DNA of 33,072 bases from Pluralibacter sp. (GTDB lineage Bacteria; Pseudomonadota; Gammaproteobacteria; Enterobacterales; Enterobacteriaceae): the NCBI RefSeq assembly GCF_019237635.1, contig NZ_JAFAGS010000034.1, positions 1-33,072 on the forward strand, written 5' to 3'. Positions 1 through 10,123 of this stretch are shown here, piece by piece. Under the pieces are notes generated by a model, which ran no database searches, had not been told where the DNA came from, and saw nothing but the letters and a program-made list of their open reading frames with translations. The position numbers were made by a program, and so were the translations under genes. The first letter of the stretch is position 1, and each line of letters begins with the position of its first letter.

Positions 1-140
1 TGACGCTGAATCCTTTCCAGAAAAGCGAAGTCAGGTTAGCATTCATGGTGACGGCAGTTTTGGACGTTTGGGGTGTTTTTTGGCGAAGACAAACCTAAAC
101 GTTCTTACTGCCGTTTTCTATTGGTTCACGCTAATCCGCG
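1..140 (-). other. Spacer beyond fbaA, probable leader of an off-window minus-strand gene
   Basis: No complete gene is visible. A long imperfect hairpin can form: ACGGCAGT (51-58) pairs with ACTGCCGT (107-114), with an inner ACGTTT (64-69) and AAACGT (97-102). A purine-rich GGAAAGGA on the minus strand (12-19) could be a ribosome-binding site for a gene starting just outside the left edge. In E. coli the gene after fbaA on this strand is mscS, so the spacer may be its leader. That identity is inferred from synteny only; no mscS codons can be seen. Confidence 0.4.
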
Positions 141-149
141 ATGAACCAT

Positions 150-175
150 AAAAAAGCCCGCTTTACAGCGGGCTT
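150..175 (-). terminator. fbaA intrinsic terminator
   Basis: AAGCCCGCT (154-162) and AGCGGGCTT (167-175) form a perfect 9-bp stem around a TTAC loop. On the minus strand the stem is followed by six T residues (150-155). It lies 22 bases past the fbaA stop codon and would end the epd-pgk-fbaA transcript. Confidence 0.85.
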
Positions 176-197
176 AGGACTATTTTTCAGACAAAGA

Positions 198-1277
198 TTA
201 AAGCACGTCGACCGCGTTCAGTTCTTTGAATGCCTGCTCCAGGCGGGTGATCATTGTTGCCTGACCGGCACGCAGCCATACGCGCGGATCGTAGTATTTC
301 TTGTTCGGCTGGTCTTCGCCTTTCGGGTTGCCCAACTGGCCCTGCAGGTAAGCTTCGTTGGTTTTGTAGTAGTTCAGGATACCTTCCCATGTTGCCCACT
401 GGGTGTCGGTATCGATGTTCATTTTCACTACGCCGTAGCTTACGGAGTCTTTGATTTCTTTCGCAGTAGAACCGGAACCGCCGTGGAAGACGAAGTTCAG
501 GCTGTTGTGCGGCAGGTTGTGTTTCTTAGAAACATAGTCCTGAGAATCGCGCAGGATAGTCGGAGTCAGTACCACGTTGCCCGGCTTGTAAACGCCGTGT
601 ACGTTACCGAAGGACGCCGCGATGGTGAAACGCGGGCTGATTTTGCTCAGCTCGGTGTACGCGTAGTCAACGTCTTCCGGCTGGGTGTACAGTGCGGAAG
701 CGTCCATGTGGCTGTTGTCCACGCCGTCTTCTTCACCACCGGTGCAACCCAGTTCGATTTCCAGCGTCATGCCCATTTTGGACATGCGCGCCAGGTATTT
801 GGAGCAGATTTCGATGTTCTCTTCCAGAGACTCTTCAGACAGGTCGATCATGTGAGAAGAGAACAGCGGCTTACCGGTTGCAGCGAAGTGTTTTTCGCCT
901 GCGTCCAGCAGACCGTCGATCCACGGCAGCAGTTTCTTCGCGCAGTGGTCAGTGTGCAGGATAACCGGAACACCGTAGTGTTCAGCCATCTGGTGAACAT
1001 GGTGCGCACCAGAGATAGCGCCAACGATAGCCGCGCCCTGAGGAACGTCAGTTTTTACGCCTTTGCCCGCGATGAAGGAAGCGCCGCCGTTGGAGAACTG
1101 AACGATAACCGGCGCTTTAACTTTTGCCGCAGTTTCCAGAACAGCGTTGATGGAGTCAGTGCCCACGCAGTTAACTGCCGGCAAAGCAAAGTTGTTTTCT
1201 TTTGCTACCTGGAACACCTTCTGAACGTCATCACCAGTGATCACGCCCGGTTTTACGAAATCAAAAATTTTAGACAT
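198..1277 (-). CDS. fbaA: Class II fructose-bisphosphate aldolase
   Basis: FbaA reversibly cleaves fructose 1,6-bisphosphate to dihydroxyacetone phosphate and glyceraldehyde 3-phosphate in cytoplasmic glycolysis and gluconeogenesis. The 359-residue product has the length of the E. coli enzyme. The class II zinc/catalytic segment HTDHC is at residues 108-112, and glycine-rich phosphate-binding stretches follow (HGGSGS). I chose the ATG giving MSKIFDFVKPG. An in-frame extension reaches position 1373, but it runs through the intergenic hairpin and does not match the family N-terminus. It is the last gene of epd-pgk-fbaA, with 98 bases separating it from pgk. A terminator-like hairpin in that gap suggests partial uncoupling and possibly its own promoter. 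Confidence 0.97.
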   Translation of the reverse strand: MSKIFDFVKPGVITGDDVQKVFQVAKENNFALPAVNCVGTDSINAVLETAAKVKAPVIVQFSNGGASFIAGKGVKTDVPQGAAIVGAISGAHHVHQMAEHYGVPVILHTDHCAKKLLPWIDGLLDAGEKHFAATGKPLFSSHMIDLSEESLEENIEICSKYLARMSKMGMTLEIELGCTGGEEDGVDNSHMDASALYTQPEDVDYAYTELSKISPRFTIAASFGNVHGVYKPGNVVLTPTILRDSQDYVSKKHNLPHNSLNFVFHGGSGSTAKEIKDSVSYGVVKMNIDTDTQWATWEGILNYYKTNEAYLQGQLGNPKGEDQPNKKYYDPRVWLRAGQATMITRLEQAFKELNAVDVL

Positions 1278-1329
1278 GTTACGTAGTCCTGTATCTGTAT
1301 CTTCGACCGTTGAAACGGGGTAAGCGAGC

Positions 1330-1368
1330 TTTTCAGCGCGCTGAAAAACAGGCGGGTTTCCCCGCCTG
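1330..1368 (-). terminator. Intercistronic hairpin pair between pgk and fbaA
   Basis: CAGGCGGG (1349-1356) and CCCGCCTG (1361-1368) form an 8-bp stem; on the minus strand its loop is GAAA, a GNRA tetraloop. A short T run follows, then a perfect 18-bp palindrome (1330-1347). This fits partial termination or RNA processing inside the operon, or a 3' stabiliser for the upstream pgk message. Its actual effect is inferred. Confidence 0.6.
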
Positions 1369-1375
1369 AACAAAC

Positions 1376-2539
1376 TTACTTCTTAGCGCGCTCTTCGAGC
1401 ATCGCCACAGCTGGCAGTACTTTGCCTTCCACGAATTCGAGGAATGCGCCGCCGCCAGTGGAGATGTAGGAGATCTTGTCTGCGATACCGAACAGGTCGA
1501 TAGCCGCCAGAGTGTCGCCGCCGCCTGCGATGGAGAAGGCGTCGCTGTCTGCGATGGCGTTAGCCACGATTTCAGTCCCTTTGCGGAAGTTCGGGAATTC
1601 GAACACGCCCACCGGGCCGTTCCACAGGATGGTTTTCGCGTTTTTCAGGATTTCAGCCAGTTTCTGCGCAGAAACGTCGCCGAGATCCAAAATCTGCTCT
1701 TCATCTTTGATGTCGTTAACAGATTTCAGCGTCGCGGTTGCCGTTTCAGAGAACTCAGTCGCAACACGAACATCAGACGGAACCGGGATATCGCAAGTGG
1801 TCAGCAGACGCTTAGCTTCGTCAACCAGGTCAGCTTCGTACAGGGATTTACCGACGTTATGGCCCTGAGCGGCAACGAAGGTGTTGGCGATGCCGCCGCC
1901 GACGATCAGCTGATCGGCGATTTTAGACAGGGAGTCCAGAACGGTCAGCTTGGTGGATACTTTAGAACCGCCAACGATAGCGACCATCGGACGAGCCGGG
2001 TTGCCCAGCGCTTTGCCCAGCGCTTCCAGTTCAGCCGCCAGCAGCGGACCTGCACAGGCGACATCCGCAAATTTGCCGATACCGTGCGTAGATGCCTGCG
2101 CGCGGTGCGCAGTACCGAAAGCGTCCATGACGAACACGTCGCACAGCGCGGCGTATTTTTTGGACAGCGCTTCGTCGTCTTTCTTCTCGCCTTTGTTGAA
2201 GCGAACGTTTTCCAGAACCACCAACTCACCGGCAGCGACTTCAACGCCGTCCAGGTAATCTTTTACCAGGCGAACCGGGTTGGACAGTTTGTCTTTCAGG
2301 TAATTAACAACTGGCAGCAGAGAGAATTCTTCGTTGTACTCGCCTTCGGTCGGACGACCCAGGTGAGAAGTCACCATCACTTTAGCACCTTGCTTCAGGG
2401 CCAGTTCGATGGTCGGCAGGGAGGCACGGATACGCGCGTCGCTGGTAACTTTGCCATCTTTAACCGGTACGTTCAGATCGGCACGGATGAAAACGCGTTT
2501 ACCAGCCAGATCCAGATCGGTCATCTTAATTACAGACAT
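1376..2539 (-). CDS. pgk: Phosphoglycerate kinase
   Basis: Pgk transfers phosphate from 1,3-bisphosphoglycerate to ADP, giving 3-phosphoglycerate and ATP, in cytoplasmic glycolysis. The 387-residue length equals the E. coli enzyme. The N-terminal substrate-binding motif RADLNVP starts near residue 19. The nucleotide-binding GGSKVSTK lies in the middle, and the C-terminal catalytic loop reads GGGDTLAA. The start [11 protein letters not shown] is the conserved family start. It is the middle gene of epd-pgk-fbaA, 51 bases after epd. The long open frames on the opposite strand are shadows of its codon bias. Confidence 0.97.
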   Translation of the reverse strand: MSVIKMTDLDLAGKRVFIRADLNVPVKDGKVTSDARIRASLPTIELALKQGAKVMVTSHLGRPTEGEYNEEFSLLPVVNYLKDKLSNPVRLVKDYLDGVEVAAGELVVLENVRFNKGEKKDDEALSKKYAALCDVFVMDAFGTAHRAQASTHGIGKFADVACAGPLLAAELEALGKALGNPARPMVAIVGGSKVSTKLTVLDSLSKIADQLIVGGGIANTFVAAQGHNVGKSLYEADLVDEAKRLLTTCDIPVPSDVRVATEFSETATATLKSVNDIKDEEQILDLGDVSAQKLAEILKNAKTILWNGPVGVFEFPNFRKGTEIVANAIADSDAFSIAGGGDTLAAIDLFGIADKISYISTGGGAFLEFVEGKVLPAVAMLEERAKK

Positions 2540-2590
2540 GGTGAATCCTCTCGTTGATTCTTGATAAAGTTTTGCAAGCGCCTGAGCGCT

Positions 2591-3610
2591 TTACCTGAAA
2601 CCTTGTGCGGCCATCGCTAACGTGGTGTCGAGCATCCGGTTAGCGAAACCCCATTCGTTATCACACCAGACCAGCGTTTTGATCAGGTGCGAACCACTGA
2701 CTCGCGTCTGCGTGCCATCGACAATGGCGCTGTGCGGGTCGTGGTTAAAATCTGTTGAGACCAACGGTAATTCCGTATAGTCAACTATACCATGAAATGT
2801 CCCCAGCGCTGCTTTTTGCAGCAACGCATTGACTTCACTGGCTTTTACAGGTTTTTTCACCGTCACGCTGAGATCGATTGCCGTCACATTAATGGTCGGC
2901 ACGCGCACAGCGATGGCTTCAAAACGATCGTTAAACTGCGGAAAAATACGGGTGATGCCCGCCGCCAGTTTGGTGTCCACCGGAATAATAGACTGGCTGG
3001 CCGCGCGGGTGCGGCGTAAATCAGGGTGGTAGGCGTCGATCACCTGCTGGTCATGCATCGCAGAGTGGATGGTCGTCACCGTACCCGATTCAATGCCCCA
3101 GGCATCATCTAACAGTTTAATGACGGGAATAATGCAGTTGGTCGTGCAGGAGGCGTTTGAGACGATGCGATGTTCGGCGGCAAGCTGGTCATGGTTCACG
3201 CCATACACTACCGTCGCATCGAGATCGTTGCCGCCCGGGTGTGAAAACAGCACTTTTCTCGCACCGGCAGCCAGATGGGCTTCGCCATCAGCGCGGCTAC
3301 CGTACACACCGGTACAATCCAGCACCACGTCAATGTCCAGTTCACGCCACGGCAGCGCGTCAATACTGCGCTCGTGCAGCAGGCGAATGGCATCATCGCC
3401 GACAAATAATTGCTCACGCTCCTGGCGAACATCCCAGGCAAAGCGCCCATGGCTGGTGTCATACTTCAACAAATGCGCGATGCCCGCAGCATCTGCCAGT
3501 TCATTGATTGCCACCACGGTGATTTCCGCACGGCGTCCGGATTCATACAGAGCACGAACCACGTTACGTCCAATGCGACCGAAGCCATTAATCGCTACGC
3601 GTACGGTCAT
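2591..3610 (-). CDS. epd: D-erythrose-4-phosphate dehydrogenase
   Basis: Epd oxidises D-erythrose 4-phosphate to 4-phosphoerythronate with NAD, the first dedicated step of the DXP-dependent pyridoxal phosphate pathway. It is a GAPDH-family protein (historically gapB). The 339 residues begin with a Rossmann NAD-binding loop, [10 protein letters not shown] (residues 6-15). The catalytic cysteine lies in SNASCTTNC at residue 155, and the C-terminal segment WCDNEWG is typical. It matches E. coli Epd rather than GapA, which has different flanking segments around the active site. It is the first gene of the operon; CRP and Cra sites lie 120-210 bases upstream. Its position beside pgk and fbaA is the classical enteric arrangement. 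Confidence 0.95.
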   Translation of the reverse strand: MTVRVAINGFGRIGRNVVRALYESGRRAEITVVAINELADAAGIAHLLKYDTSHGRFAWDVRQEREQLFVGDDAIRLLHERSIDALPWRELDIDVVLDCTGVYGSRADGEAHLAAGARKVLFSHPGGNDLDATVVYGVNHDQLAAEHRIVSNASCTTNCIIPVIKLLDDAWGIESGTVTTIHSAMHDQQVIDAYHPDLRRTRAASQSIIPVDTKLAAGITRIFPQFNDRFEAIAVRVPTINVTAIDLSVTVKKPVKASEVNALLQKAALGTFHGIVDYTELPLVSTDFNHDPHSAIVDGTQTRVSGSHLIKTLVWCDNEWGFANRMLDTTLAMAAQGFR

Positions 3611-3734
3611 AGGTCTCCTGCAAGGCTATCCCTGAGTTGAGGTGGCTGACAGAGTAATCCAGCAACGCTCCGAGGGGAATCCTCGCCAGCCACAAACTGC
3701 GACTGATTGATTATTTGTCGAACATTTAAACAAC

Positions 3735-3746
3735 TGAAACGCTTCA
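3735..3746. promoter_or_regulatory. Cra (FruR) operator upstream of epd
   Basis: TGAAACGCTTCA is a near-perfect match to the palindromic Cra site (TGAAACGTTTCA core). Cra represses the epd-pgk-fbaA operon in E. coli and is released by fructose 1-phosphate or 1,6-bisphosphate. The site is about 125 bases upstream of the epd start. Binding is inferred from the match and from the known regulation. Confidence 0.75.
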
Positions 3747-3805
3747 GCTAGAATAAGCGAAACAAGGAATAAAGGGAATGACTGTCCAGTGGAATAAGCT
3801 GACTA

Positions 3806-3821
3806 TATGACATACATCACA
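3806..3821. promoter_or_regulatory. CRP site upstream of epd
   Basis: TATGA, six bases, then TCACA matches the CRP consensus (TGTGA-N6-TCACA) at 9 of 10 conserved positions. CRP activation of the E. coli epd (gapB) promoter is established, so this is probably the equivalent site. Confidence 0.65.
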
Positions 3822-3880
3822 TTTTATCTGGAATAATTCACAGCGACGTTACAAGAATCAGGAATAGCTGATACAAAAAA

Positions 3881-3954
3881 GCCGGGTAAGCGCTAGCGCT
3901 TACCCGGCCTGGTTTTCGTGCCATTTTAAACCCGGTAAGCGAAGCGCCGCCGGG
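3881..3954. repeat. REP-type palindrome pair (BIME-like) between epd and tktA
   Basis: The first unit (3881-3908) is a perfect 28-base palindrome beginning GCCGGGTAAGCG. The second (3931-3954) begins CCCGGTAAGC and ends GCGCCGCCGGG, the usual enteric REP composition. They sit directly after the tktA stop codon, where REP elements often protect mRNA 3' ends or end transcription. The poly-A run at 3875-3880 gives the minus-strand transcript a T tract after the first stem, so this unit may also be the tktA terminator. Confidence 0.75.
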
Positions 3955-3965
3955 CAAAACAGCAA

Positions 3966-5957
3966 TTACAGCAGCGCTTTCGCTTTGGCGACCACGTTCT
4001 CTACGGTGAAGCCGAACTCCTCGAACAGCAGCTCTGCCGGCGCAGACTCACCAAAGGTGGTCATACCGACGATAGCGCCATTCAGGCCCACATATTTGAA
4101 CCAGTAGTCAGCGATACCCGCTTCCACTGCCACGCGAGCGGAAACCGCTTTCGGCAGTACGGATTCACGGTAGGCGGCATCCTGCTTGTCAAACGCGTCG
4201 GTAGACGGCATGGAAACCACGCGCGCCTTCACGCCTTCGGCAGAGAGCTGATCCCACGCGGCCACCGCCAGCTCAACTTCAGAACCGGTAGCAATGAAGA
4301 TAAGCTCCGGTTGACCGGCGCAATCTTTCAGCACATAGCCGCCGCGGGCGATGTCTTTCAGCTGCTGCTCGGTACGATCCTGCTGCGCCAGGTTCTGACG
4401 GGAGAGGATAAGCGCAGTCGGGCCGTCGTGACGCTCTACGCCGTATTTCCACGCGACCGCGGATTCAACCTGGTCGCACGGACGCCATGTGCTCATGTTC
4501 GGGGTCACTCGCAGAGAAGCGACCTGCTCAACCGGCTGGTGCGTCGGGCCATCTTCGCCCAGACCAATGGAGTCGTGGGTATAGACCATCACCTGACGCT
4601 GTTTCATCAGCGCCGCCATACGCACCGCGTTACGGGCATATTCCACGAACATCAGGAAGGTGGAGGTGTACGGCAGGAAACCGCCGTGCAGGGAAATACC
4701 GTTAGCGATCGCGGTCATACCGAATTCGCGCACGCCGTAGTGGATGTAGTTACCGGCGGTATCTTCGTTAATCGCTTTAGAACCAGACCACAGGGTCAGG
4801 TTAGACGGAGCCAGGTCAGCGGAGCCGCCCAAGAACTCAGGCAGCAGCGGGCCAAACGCTTCAATCGCATTCTGAGACGCTTTACGACTGGCGATTTTCG
4901 CCGGGTTAGCCTGCAGTTTCGCGATGAACGCGTTCGCTTTCGCGTCAAAGTCAGACGGCATCTCACCCTTCATACGACGGGTGAATTCTGCGGCTTCCTG
5001 CGGGAAGGCTTTCGCATAGGCAGCGAACTTCTCGTTCCAGGCGGACTCTTTCGCCTGACCGGCTTCTTTCGCATCCCACTGAGCGTAGATGTCAGACGGG
5101 ATTTCGAATGCCGGGTGCTTCCAGCCAAGCGCTTCGCGGGTCAGCGCGATTTCAGCATCGCCCAGCGGCGCGCCGTGGGAATCATGGGTGCCCGCTTTGT
5201 TCGGAGAACCGAAGCCGATGATGGTTTTGCACATCAGCAGGGACGGTTTGTCGGTCACGGCGCGCGCTTCTTCTACTGCGCGTTTGATGGCGTCGGCATT
5301 GTGGCCGTCCACGCCGCGCACAACGTGCCAGCCGTAAGCTTCGAAACGTTTAGCGGTATCGTCAGTGAACCAGCCTTCAACATGGCCGTCGATGGAGATG
5401 CCGTTGTCATCATAGAATGCCACCAGCTTGCCCAGCTTCAGGGTACCCGCCAGGGAGCACACTTCGTGGGAGATACCTTCCATCATGCAGCCGTCGCCCA
5501 TGAACGCATAAGTATAATGGTTCACGATATCGTGACCCGGACGGTTGAACTGCGCCGCCAGCGTCTTTTCCGCGATAGCCATACCTACTGCGTTGGCGAT
5601 ACCCTGACCCAGCGGGCCGGTGGTGGTTTCAACGCCCGCAGTGTAGCCCACTTCCGGGTGACCCGGGGTTTTGGAGTGCAGTTGACGAAAGTTTTTCAGC
5701 TCTTCAATCGGCAGATCGTAGCCAGTGAGGTGCAGCAGGCTATAGATCAGCATGGAGCCGTGGCCGTTGGACAGCACGAAGCGATCGCGGTCAGCCCAGG
5801 ACGGGTTCTGCGGGTTGTGGTTCAGGAAATCACGCCACAGGACTTCGGCAATGTCAGCCATACCCATCGGGGCGCCCGGGTGACCGGATTTGGCTTTCTG
5901 TACTGCGTCCATGCTCAGCGCACGAATAGCATTAGCAAGCTCTTTACGTGAGGACAT
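3966..5957 (-). CDS. tktA: Transketolase
   Basis: Transketolase moves two-carbon ketol units between sugar phosphates in the non-oxidative pentose phosphate pathway, using thiamine diphosphate, and supplies erythrose 4-phosphate and ribose 5-phosphate. The 663-residue product equals E. coli TktA in length. The TPP/metal motif begins GDGCMMEG near residue 155 and ends with the DDNG segment. The catalytic glutamate lies in YGVREFGM in the second domain. I chose [12 protein letters not shown], preceded by GGAG. A longer frame reaching 5993 would add 12 residues that are not in the family. It is expressed alone, divergent from loiP. tktA rather than tktB is supported by the epd and loiP neighbours. 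Confidence 0.96.
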   Translation of the reverse strand: MSSRKELANAIRALSMDAVQKAKSGHPGAPMGMADIAEVLWRDFLNHNPQNPSWADRDRFVLSNGHGSMLIYSLLHLTGYDLPIEELKNFRQLHSKTPGHPEVGYTAGVETTTGPLGQGIANAVGMAIAEKTLAAQFNRPGHDIVNHYTYAFMGDGCMMEGISHEVCSLAGTLKLGKLVAFYDDNGISIDGHVEGWFTDDTAKRFEAYGWHVVRGVDGHNADAIKRAVEEARAVTDKPSLLMCKTIIGFGSPNKAGTHDSHGAPLGDAEIALTREALGWKHPAFEIPSDIYAQWDAKEAGQAKESAWNEKFAAYAKAFPQEAAEFTRRMKGEMPSDFDAKANAFIAKLQANPAKIASRKASQNAIEAFGPLLPEFLGGSADLAPSNLTLWSGSKAINEDTAGNYIHYGVREFGMTAIANGISLHGGFLPYTSTFLMFVEYARNAVRMAALMKQRQVMVYTHDSIGLGEDGPTHQPVEQVASLRVTPNMSTWRPCDQVESAVAWKYGVERHDGPTALILSRQNLAQQDRTEQQLKDIARGGYVLKDCAGQPELIFIATGSEVELAVAAWDQLSAEGVKARVVSMPSTDAFDKQDAAYRESVLPKAVSARVAVEAGIADYWFKYVGLNGAIVGMTTFGESAPAELLFEEFGFTVENVVAKAKALL

Positions 5958-6012
5958 TTTGACTCCAGATCGGACTGTTGAAGGCAACACCAAAACGGCT
6001 TGACGATCGCGC

Positions 6013-6042
6013 GTTTTAGGCTACGCCAGAAAAAAGTGTGAA
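6013..6042 (-). promoter_or_regulatory. Candidate tktA promoter
   Basis: On the minus strand TTCACA (6037-6042) and TAAAAC (6013-6018) are 18 bases apart and would start transcription about 50 bases before the tktA ATG. Both hexamers are only moderate matches to sigma-70 elements, so this is a suggestion. Confidence 0.35.
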
Positions 6043-6239
6043 CAATGTAACCCAAGCGACAAAGCATGTACATGGAGCATCCGGGTGCGGCTTCAGAAAT
6101 CTCTGGATCGTGCGCGCATGTTGCGCAATCCCCTCGCCTGCTTCACGTTATTTTCTTTATACTTTGCCTGAAATCCCACCGCGTTACGCGTCCGGGACGT
6201 TTTCGGATTTTGATCACTCAAATCGTGCGGAAGATAAAC

Positions 6240-6998
6240 ATGAAACTTCGCTCTGCGTTGCTTGCCATTGGCGTGGCAGCCGCTCTGACCGGTTGTCAGA
6301 ATATGGATTCAAACGCGCTGATGACCTCTGGCGCCGAAGCATTCCAGGCCTACTCGCTCAGCGACGCCCAGATAAAAGCGTTAAGCGATCAATCCTGTAA
6401 AGAGATGGACAGCAAAGCGACTATCGCCCCGGCGGACAGCGACTACAGCAAACGCCTGAACAAAATCGCCTCCGCGCTCGGCGATAACATCAACGGCCAG
6501 CCGGTGAACTACAAGGTTTATGTGACGAAAGACGTGAACGCTTTCGCGATGGCTAACGGCTGTATCCGCGTCTACAGCGGGCTGATGGATATAATGACCG
6601 ACAACGAGGTGGAAGCGGTTATCGGCCATGAGATGGGTCACGTCGCCCTGGGCCACGTCAAGAAAGGGATGCAGGTCGCCCTCGGCACCAACGCCCTGCG
6701 CGCCATTGCCGCCTCTGCGGGCGGAATGATCGGCAGCCTGTCGCAGTCGCAGCTTGGCGATCTCGGCGAAAAACTGGTGAACGCGCAGTTCTCCCAGCGC
6801 CAGGAATCAGAAGCGGACGACTATTCGTACGATTTGTTGCGCAAACGCGGCATCAATCCGTCGGGGTTGGCCACCAGCTTCGAAAAACTGGCGAAACTGG
6901 AAGCAGGCCGCCAGAGCTCAATGCTTGACGATCACCCGGCTTCGGAAGAGCGTGCCCAGCACATCCGCGACCGTATGGCGGCGGACGGCATTAAATAA
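6240..6998 (+). CDS. loiP: M48-family metalloprotease lipoprotein LoiP
   Basis: LoiP (YggG) is an outer-membrane-anchored zinc protease that works in the periplasm on damaged or unfolded envelope proteins and is linked in E. coli to low-osmolarity conditions and BepA. The 252-residue product has a lipoprotein signal with lipobox LTGC, giving Cys19 as the lipidated residue. The zinc site HEMGH is at residues 130-134, and the third-ligand segment ESEAD lies further on. I chose the ATG at MKLRSALLAIG; the in-frame upstream extension to 6066 lacks a signal-compatible start. It diverges from tktA and converges on speB. Confidence 0.93.
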   Translation: MKLRSALLAIGVAAALTGCQNMDSNALMTSGAEAFQAYSLSDAQIKALSDQSCKEMDSKATIAPADSDYSKRLNKIASALGDNINGQPVNYKVYVTKDVNAFAMANGCIRVYSGLMDIMTDNEVEAVIGHEMGHVALGHVKKGMQVALGTNALRAIAASAGGMIGSLSQSQLGDLGEKLVNAQFSQRQESEADDYSYDLLRKRGINPSGLATSFEKLAKLEAGRQSSMLDDHPASEERAQHIRDRMAADGIK

Positions 6999-7008
6999 TT
7001 CCCGGCCC

Positions 7009-7037
7009 GTCCCTCTCCTTTTGTACGGGAGAGGGAC
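7009..7037. repeat. Hairpin between convergent loiP and speB
   Basis: GTCCCTCTCC (7009-7018) pairs perfectly with GGAGAGGGAC (7028-7037) around a nine-base loop. No long T run follows on either strand. Similar CCCTCTCC/GGAGAGGG hairpins are dispersed in enteric genomes, so it may be a small repeat acting as a two-way transcript end. Confidence 0.5.
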
Positions 7038-7055
7038 AAAGGCCAGCAGGCGCGA

Positions 7056-7976
7056 TTATTCGCCTTTCTTCGCCGCCTGGAGGTAAAGCATTTCCAGCGC
7101 TAAGGTCGCGGCGGCAAGCGCGGTTATTTCAGACTGATCGTACGCCGGAGAGACTTCCACCACGTCCATCCCCACGATGTTCAGATCTTTCAGGCCACGC
7201 ACCAGCTTAATGGCGCGATCGGTAGTCAGGCCGCCGATAACCGGCGTGCCGGTCCCTGGCGCGAAAGCCGGATCCAGCGCGTCGATATCAAAGGTCAGAT
7301 AGACCGGCATATCGCCAACAATCGTTTTCACCTGCGCAATCACATCATCAACGCTGCGATCGTTGACCTGACCGGCATCGAGAACGGTGAAACCGTTGTC
7401 TTTGTCGAACTCAGTACGAATACCGATCTGCACGGAGTGGTTAGGATCGATCAGGCCTTCGTTCGGCGCGGTAAAGAACATGGTGCCGTGATCGAATTCG
7501 CAGCCGTTAGCATAGGTATCGGTGTGGGCGTCGAAATGCACCAGCGCCATTTTACCAAAGTGCTTCGCATGCGCGCGCAACAGCGGCAGGGTCACGAAGT
7601 GATCGCCGCCGAAGGAAAGCATACGCTTGCCGGCCGCCAGCAGTTTTTCCGCGTGCGCCTGCAGTTTCTCGCTCATTTCGCGGGCATCGCCAAAGGCATA
7701 CACCAGATCGCCGCAGTCCACGACGTTCAGGCGCTCGCGCATATCGAAGTTCCACGGGAAACGGTTGTGTTCCCAGGCAAGGTTGGTCGATACCTGGCGA
7801 ATCGCCGCCGGGCCGTGACGCCCGCCCGCACGGCCGGATGTCGCCATATCGAACGGCACGCCGGTGATGACCCAGTCAGCATTGCTGTCATACGGCTGGA
7901 AGTTCATCGGAAGACGTAAAAAACCAAAGGCGTTAGATACCAGGGAGTTATCGTACTGATGACCTAAGGTGCTCAT
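7056..7976 (-). CDS. speB: Agmatinase
   Basis: SpeB hydrolyses agmatine to putrescine and urea, completing polyamine synthesis from arginine. The 306-residue product is an arginase/ureohydrolase-family protein of the E. coli length. The binuclear manganese ligands are visible as GGDH, HFDAHTD and FDIDALDP in order. The start [11 protein letters not shown] matches the family. It lies 170 bases after speA on the same strand; a strong terminator-like hairpin in between suggests speB is transcribed at least partly from its own promoter. The two enzymes act consecutively. Confidence 0.96.
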   Translation of the reverse strand: MSTLGHQYDNSLVSNAFGFLRLPMNFQPYDSNADWVITGVPFDMATSGRAGGRHGPAAIRQVSTNLAWEHNRFPWNFDMRERLNVVDCGDLVYAFGDAREMSEKLQAHAEKLLAAGKRMLSFGGDHFVTLPLLRAHAKHFGKMALVHFDAHTDTYANGCEFDHGTMFFTAPNEGLIDPNHSVQIGIRTEFDKDNGFTVLDAGQVNDRSVDDVIAQVKTIVGDMPVYLTFDIDALDPAFAPGTGTPVIGGLTTDRAIKLVRGLKDLNIVGMDVVEVSPAYDQSEITALAAATLALEMLYLQAAKKGE

Positions 7977-8017
7977 GTGCTGACCTCTTTTAAAATCGTC
8001 GTGTTTAAAAGTCGATG

Positions 8018-8061
8018 AAAAAAAATCCCCTCCGCGTCGTTAGGCCCGACGAGGAAGGGAT
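8018..8061 (-). terminator. Hairpin with T8 tract between speA and speB
   Basis: The arms ATCCCCTCCGCGTCG (8025-8039) and CGACGAGGAAGGGAT (8047-8061) form a long, slightly imperfect stem. On the minus strand it is followed by eight T residues (8018-8025). It would stop or attenuate speA transcripts before speB. Confidence 0.75.
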
Positions 8062-8114
8062 TGATTTGCGTACGGCTTGTTAAGGCGAATTATCGCCGTT
8101 ATTTCATACAGGTT

Positions 8115-8141
8115 CAAGCCCGGACACTCGTCCCGGGCTTG
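8115..8141 (-). terminator. Hairpin just after the speA stop codon
   Basis: CAAGCCCGG (8115-8123) and CCGGGCTTG (8133-8141) form a 9-bp stem five bases past the speA stop. No T tract follows, so it is more likely an mRNA stabiliser or pause hairpin than a full terminator. Confidence 0.5.
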
Positions 8142-8146
8142 ACGTG

Positions 8147-10123
8147 TTACTCGTCTTCCAGATATGTATAGCCGTACAGACCCGCTTCAAACTCTTCGAG
8201 GAACTGCTGCTGAAGCGCCTCGTCCAGACCGGTGTTTTTCACCTGGTCGCGGAACTGCGTCAGCAACGTATTCGGGTCGAGCTGCACGTACTGCAGCATA
8301 TCCGCCACCGTATCCCCTTCATCGGAGAGCTCAACCTCCACGCTGCCGTCAGGGAAGACAAACACGTCGACCGCTTCGGTATCGCCGAACAGGTTGTGCA
8401 TGTTGCCGAGGATCTCCTGATAGGCGCCGACCATAAAGAAGCCCAGCATCGGCGGGTTCTCCGGGTCGTACTCCGGCATCGGCATGGTGGTGGCGATACC
8501 GTCGCCGTCGATGTAGTGATCGATAGCACCATCGGAGTCGCAGGTAATATCCAGCAACACAGCGCGACGCTCAGGTACCTGATCCAGCCCTTCCAACGGC
8601 AGCACCGGGAACAGCTGATCGATACCCCACGCATCCGGCATTGACTGGAACAGCGAGAAGTTGACGTACATTTTGTCCGCCATACGTTCCTGCAGCTCAT
8701 CAATGATCGGACGATGCGCACGGTTCTGCGGATCCAGCTGTTTCTGGACTTCGTGGCACATGCTCAGGTAAAGCTGCTCGGCCCACGCGCGCTCCTGCAG
8801 GCTGAAAGTGCCGGAGGAGTAGCCAATGTGAATATCATGCAGGTCCATCTGGCTGTCGTGCAGCCATTCGCGCAGTGAGCGACGGGTGCCAGGCTCATGC
8901 ATCTCCTGCCAGGTTTCCCACATGCTTTGCAGCGCGCGCGGCGCATCTTCGGCTGGCGCAGTCGGCTCGGTGTATTCGTTACGTTCAACGCCGATAATGT
9001 TAGAAACCAGCACGGTATGGTGCGCGGTCACCGCGCGGCCGGACTCCGTGATCACCGTCGGGTGCGGCAGGCCGTGCTCTTCGCAGGCGTCGCCGATCGC
9101 CCAGATAATGTTGTTCGCGTATTCGTTCAGGCCGTAGTTCACCGAGCAATCGGACTGCGAACGAGTGCCTTCGTAATCCACGCCCAGACCGCCGCCGACG
9201 TCGAAGCACTGGATGTTTACGCCAAGCTTATGCAGCTCAACGTAGAAACGGGCGGATTCACGCACGCCAGTGGCGATGTCGCGAATATTGGCCATCTGTG
9301 AACCGAGGTGGAAGTGCAGCAACTGAATGCTGTCCAGACGGCCATGCTCACGCAGGATTTCCACCAGTTGCAGAACCTGCGTCGCCGCCAGGCCGAACTT
9401 GGATTTTTCGCCGCCGGAAGACTGCCATTTGCCGGAGCCCTGAGAGGCCAGACGCGCACGCACGCCAAGGCGCGGCACCACGTTCAGGCGCTCGGCTTCT
9501 TCCAGCACGATAGCGACTTCGGACATCTTTTCGATAACCAGATAGACCTTATGGCCCATCTTCTCGCCGATCAGCGCCAGACGAATATATTCACGGTCTT
9601 TATAGCCGTTACACACGATCACCGAACGGGTCATGCCCGCGTGCGCCAGAACCGCCATCAGCTCCGCTTTGGAGCCTGCTTCCAGACCCAGCGGCTCGCC
9701 GGAGTGGATAAGCGATTCAATCACGCGGCGGTGCTGGTTCACCTTGATCGGGTAAACCAGGAAGTAGTCGCCATTGTAGCCGTAGGATTCGCGCGCGCGC
9801 TTAAACGCGGCGTTAATCGAACGCAGACGGTGTTGCAGGATCTGCGGGAAGCAAAACAGCGCCGGTAACCGCTGTCCCTGGGCTTCGCGGGCTTTCACAA
9901 GCTTAGCGAGATCGACGCGGGCCTCCGGAACGTCCGGGTCAGGGCAAACGCTGATATGGCCCAGTTCGTTCACGTCGTAGTAATTATTGCCCCACCAGGC
10001 AATGTTGTATGTGCGCAGCATCTTGCTGGCCTCCTGAGAGCTCATTGCCACCTCCTGCATAGAACGGAGTACACCTTGTTCGCCTGCTGACGAAGGCGAA
10101 AATACAGACATGTCGTCAGACAT
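8147..10123 (-). CDS. speA: Biosynthetic arginine decarboxylase
   Basis: SpeA decarboxylates arginine to agmatine with pyridoxal phosphate and magnesium, the first step of the arginine route to putrescine. The 658-residue product equals the E. coli enzyme. The PLP lysine is in VYPIKVNQ at residue 127. The glycine-rich phosphate loop [10 protein letters not shown] follows in the barrel domain, and the active-site cysteine segment is [10 protein letters not shown] chose the ATG giving MSDDMSVF, preceded by GAGG at six bases. The alternative start four codons upstream has no such site. The start lies inside the end of yqgB, suggesting coupled translation. speB follows. Confidence 0.97.
   Translation of the reverse strand: MSDDMSVFSPSSAGEQGVLRSMQEVAMSSQEASKMLRTYNIAWWGNNYYDVNELGHISVCPDPDVPEARVDLAKLVKAREAQGQRLPALFCFPQILQHRLRSINAAFKRARESYGYNGDYFLVYPIKVNQHRRVIESLIHSGEPLGLEAGSKAELMAVLAHAGMTRSVIVCNGYKDREYIRLALIGEKMGHKVYLVIEKMSEVAIVLEEAERLNVVPRLGVRARLASQGSGKWQSSGGEKSKFGLAATQVLQLVEILREHGRLDSIQLLHFHLGSQMANIRDIATGVRESARFYVELHKLGVNIQCFDVGGGLGVDYEGTRSQSDCSVNYGLNEYANNIIWAIGDACEEHGLPHPTVITESGRAVTAHHTVLVSNIIGVERNEYTEPTAPAEDAPRALQSMWETWQEMHEPGTRRSLREWLHDSQMDLHDIHIGYSSGTFSLQERAWAEQLYLSMCHEVQKQLDPQNRAHRPIIDELQERMADKMYVNFSLFQSMPDAWGIDQLFPVLPLEGLDQVPERRAVLLDITCDSDGAIDHYIDGDGIATTMPMPEYDPENPPMLGFFMVGAYQEILGNMHNLFGDTEAVDVFVFPDGSVEVELSDEGDTVADMLQYVQLDPNTLLTQFRDQVKNTGLDEALQQQFLEEFEAGLYGYTYLEDE

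Noticed and set aside
1-50. Partial minus-strand gene starting ATGAATGC at the left edge
   Set aside because: The short reading does not resemble MscS or any other expected protein. It is more likely untranslated leader.
4311-5951. 546-residue plus-strand open frame opposite tktA
   Set aside because: It mirrors tktA codon usage. tktA itself has the right length, start and motifs, so this is a shadow.
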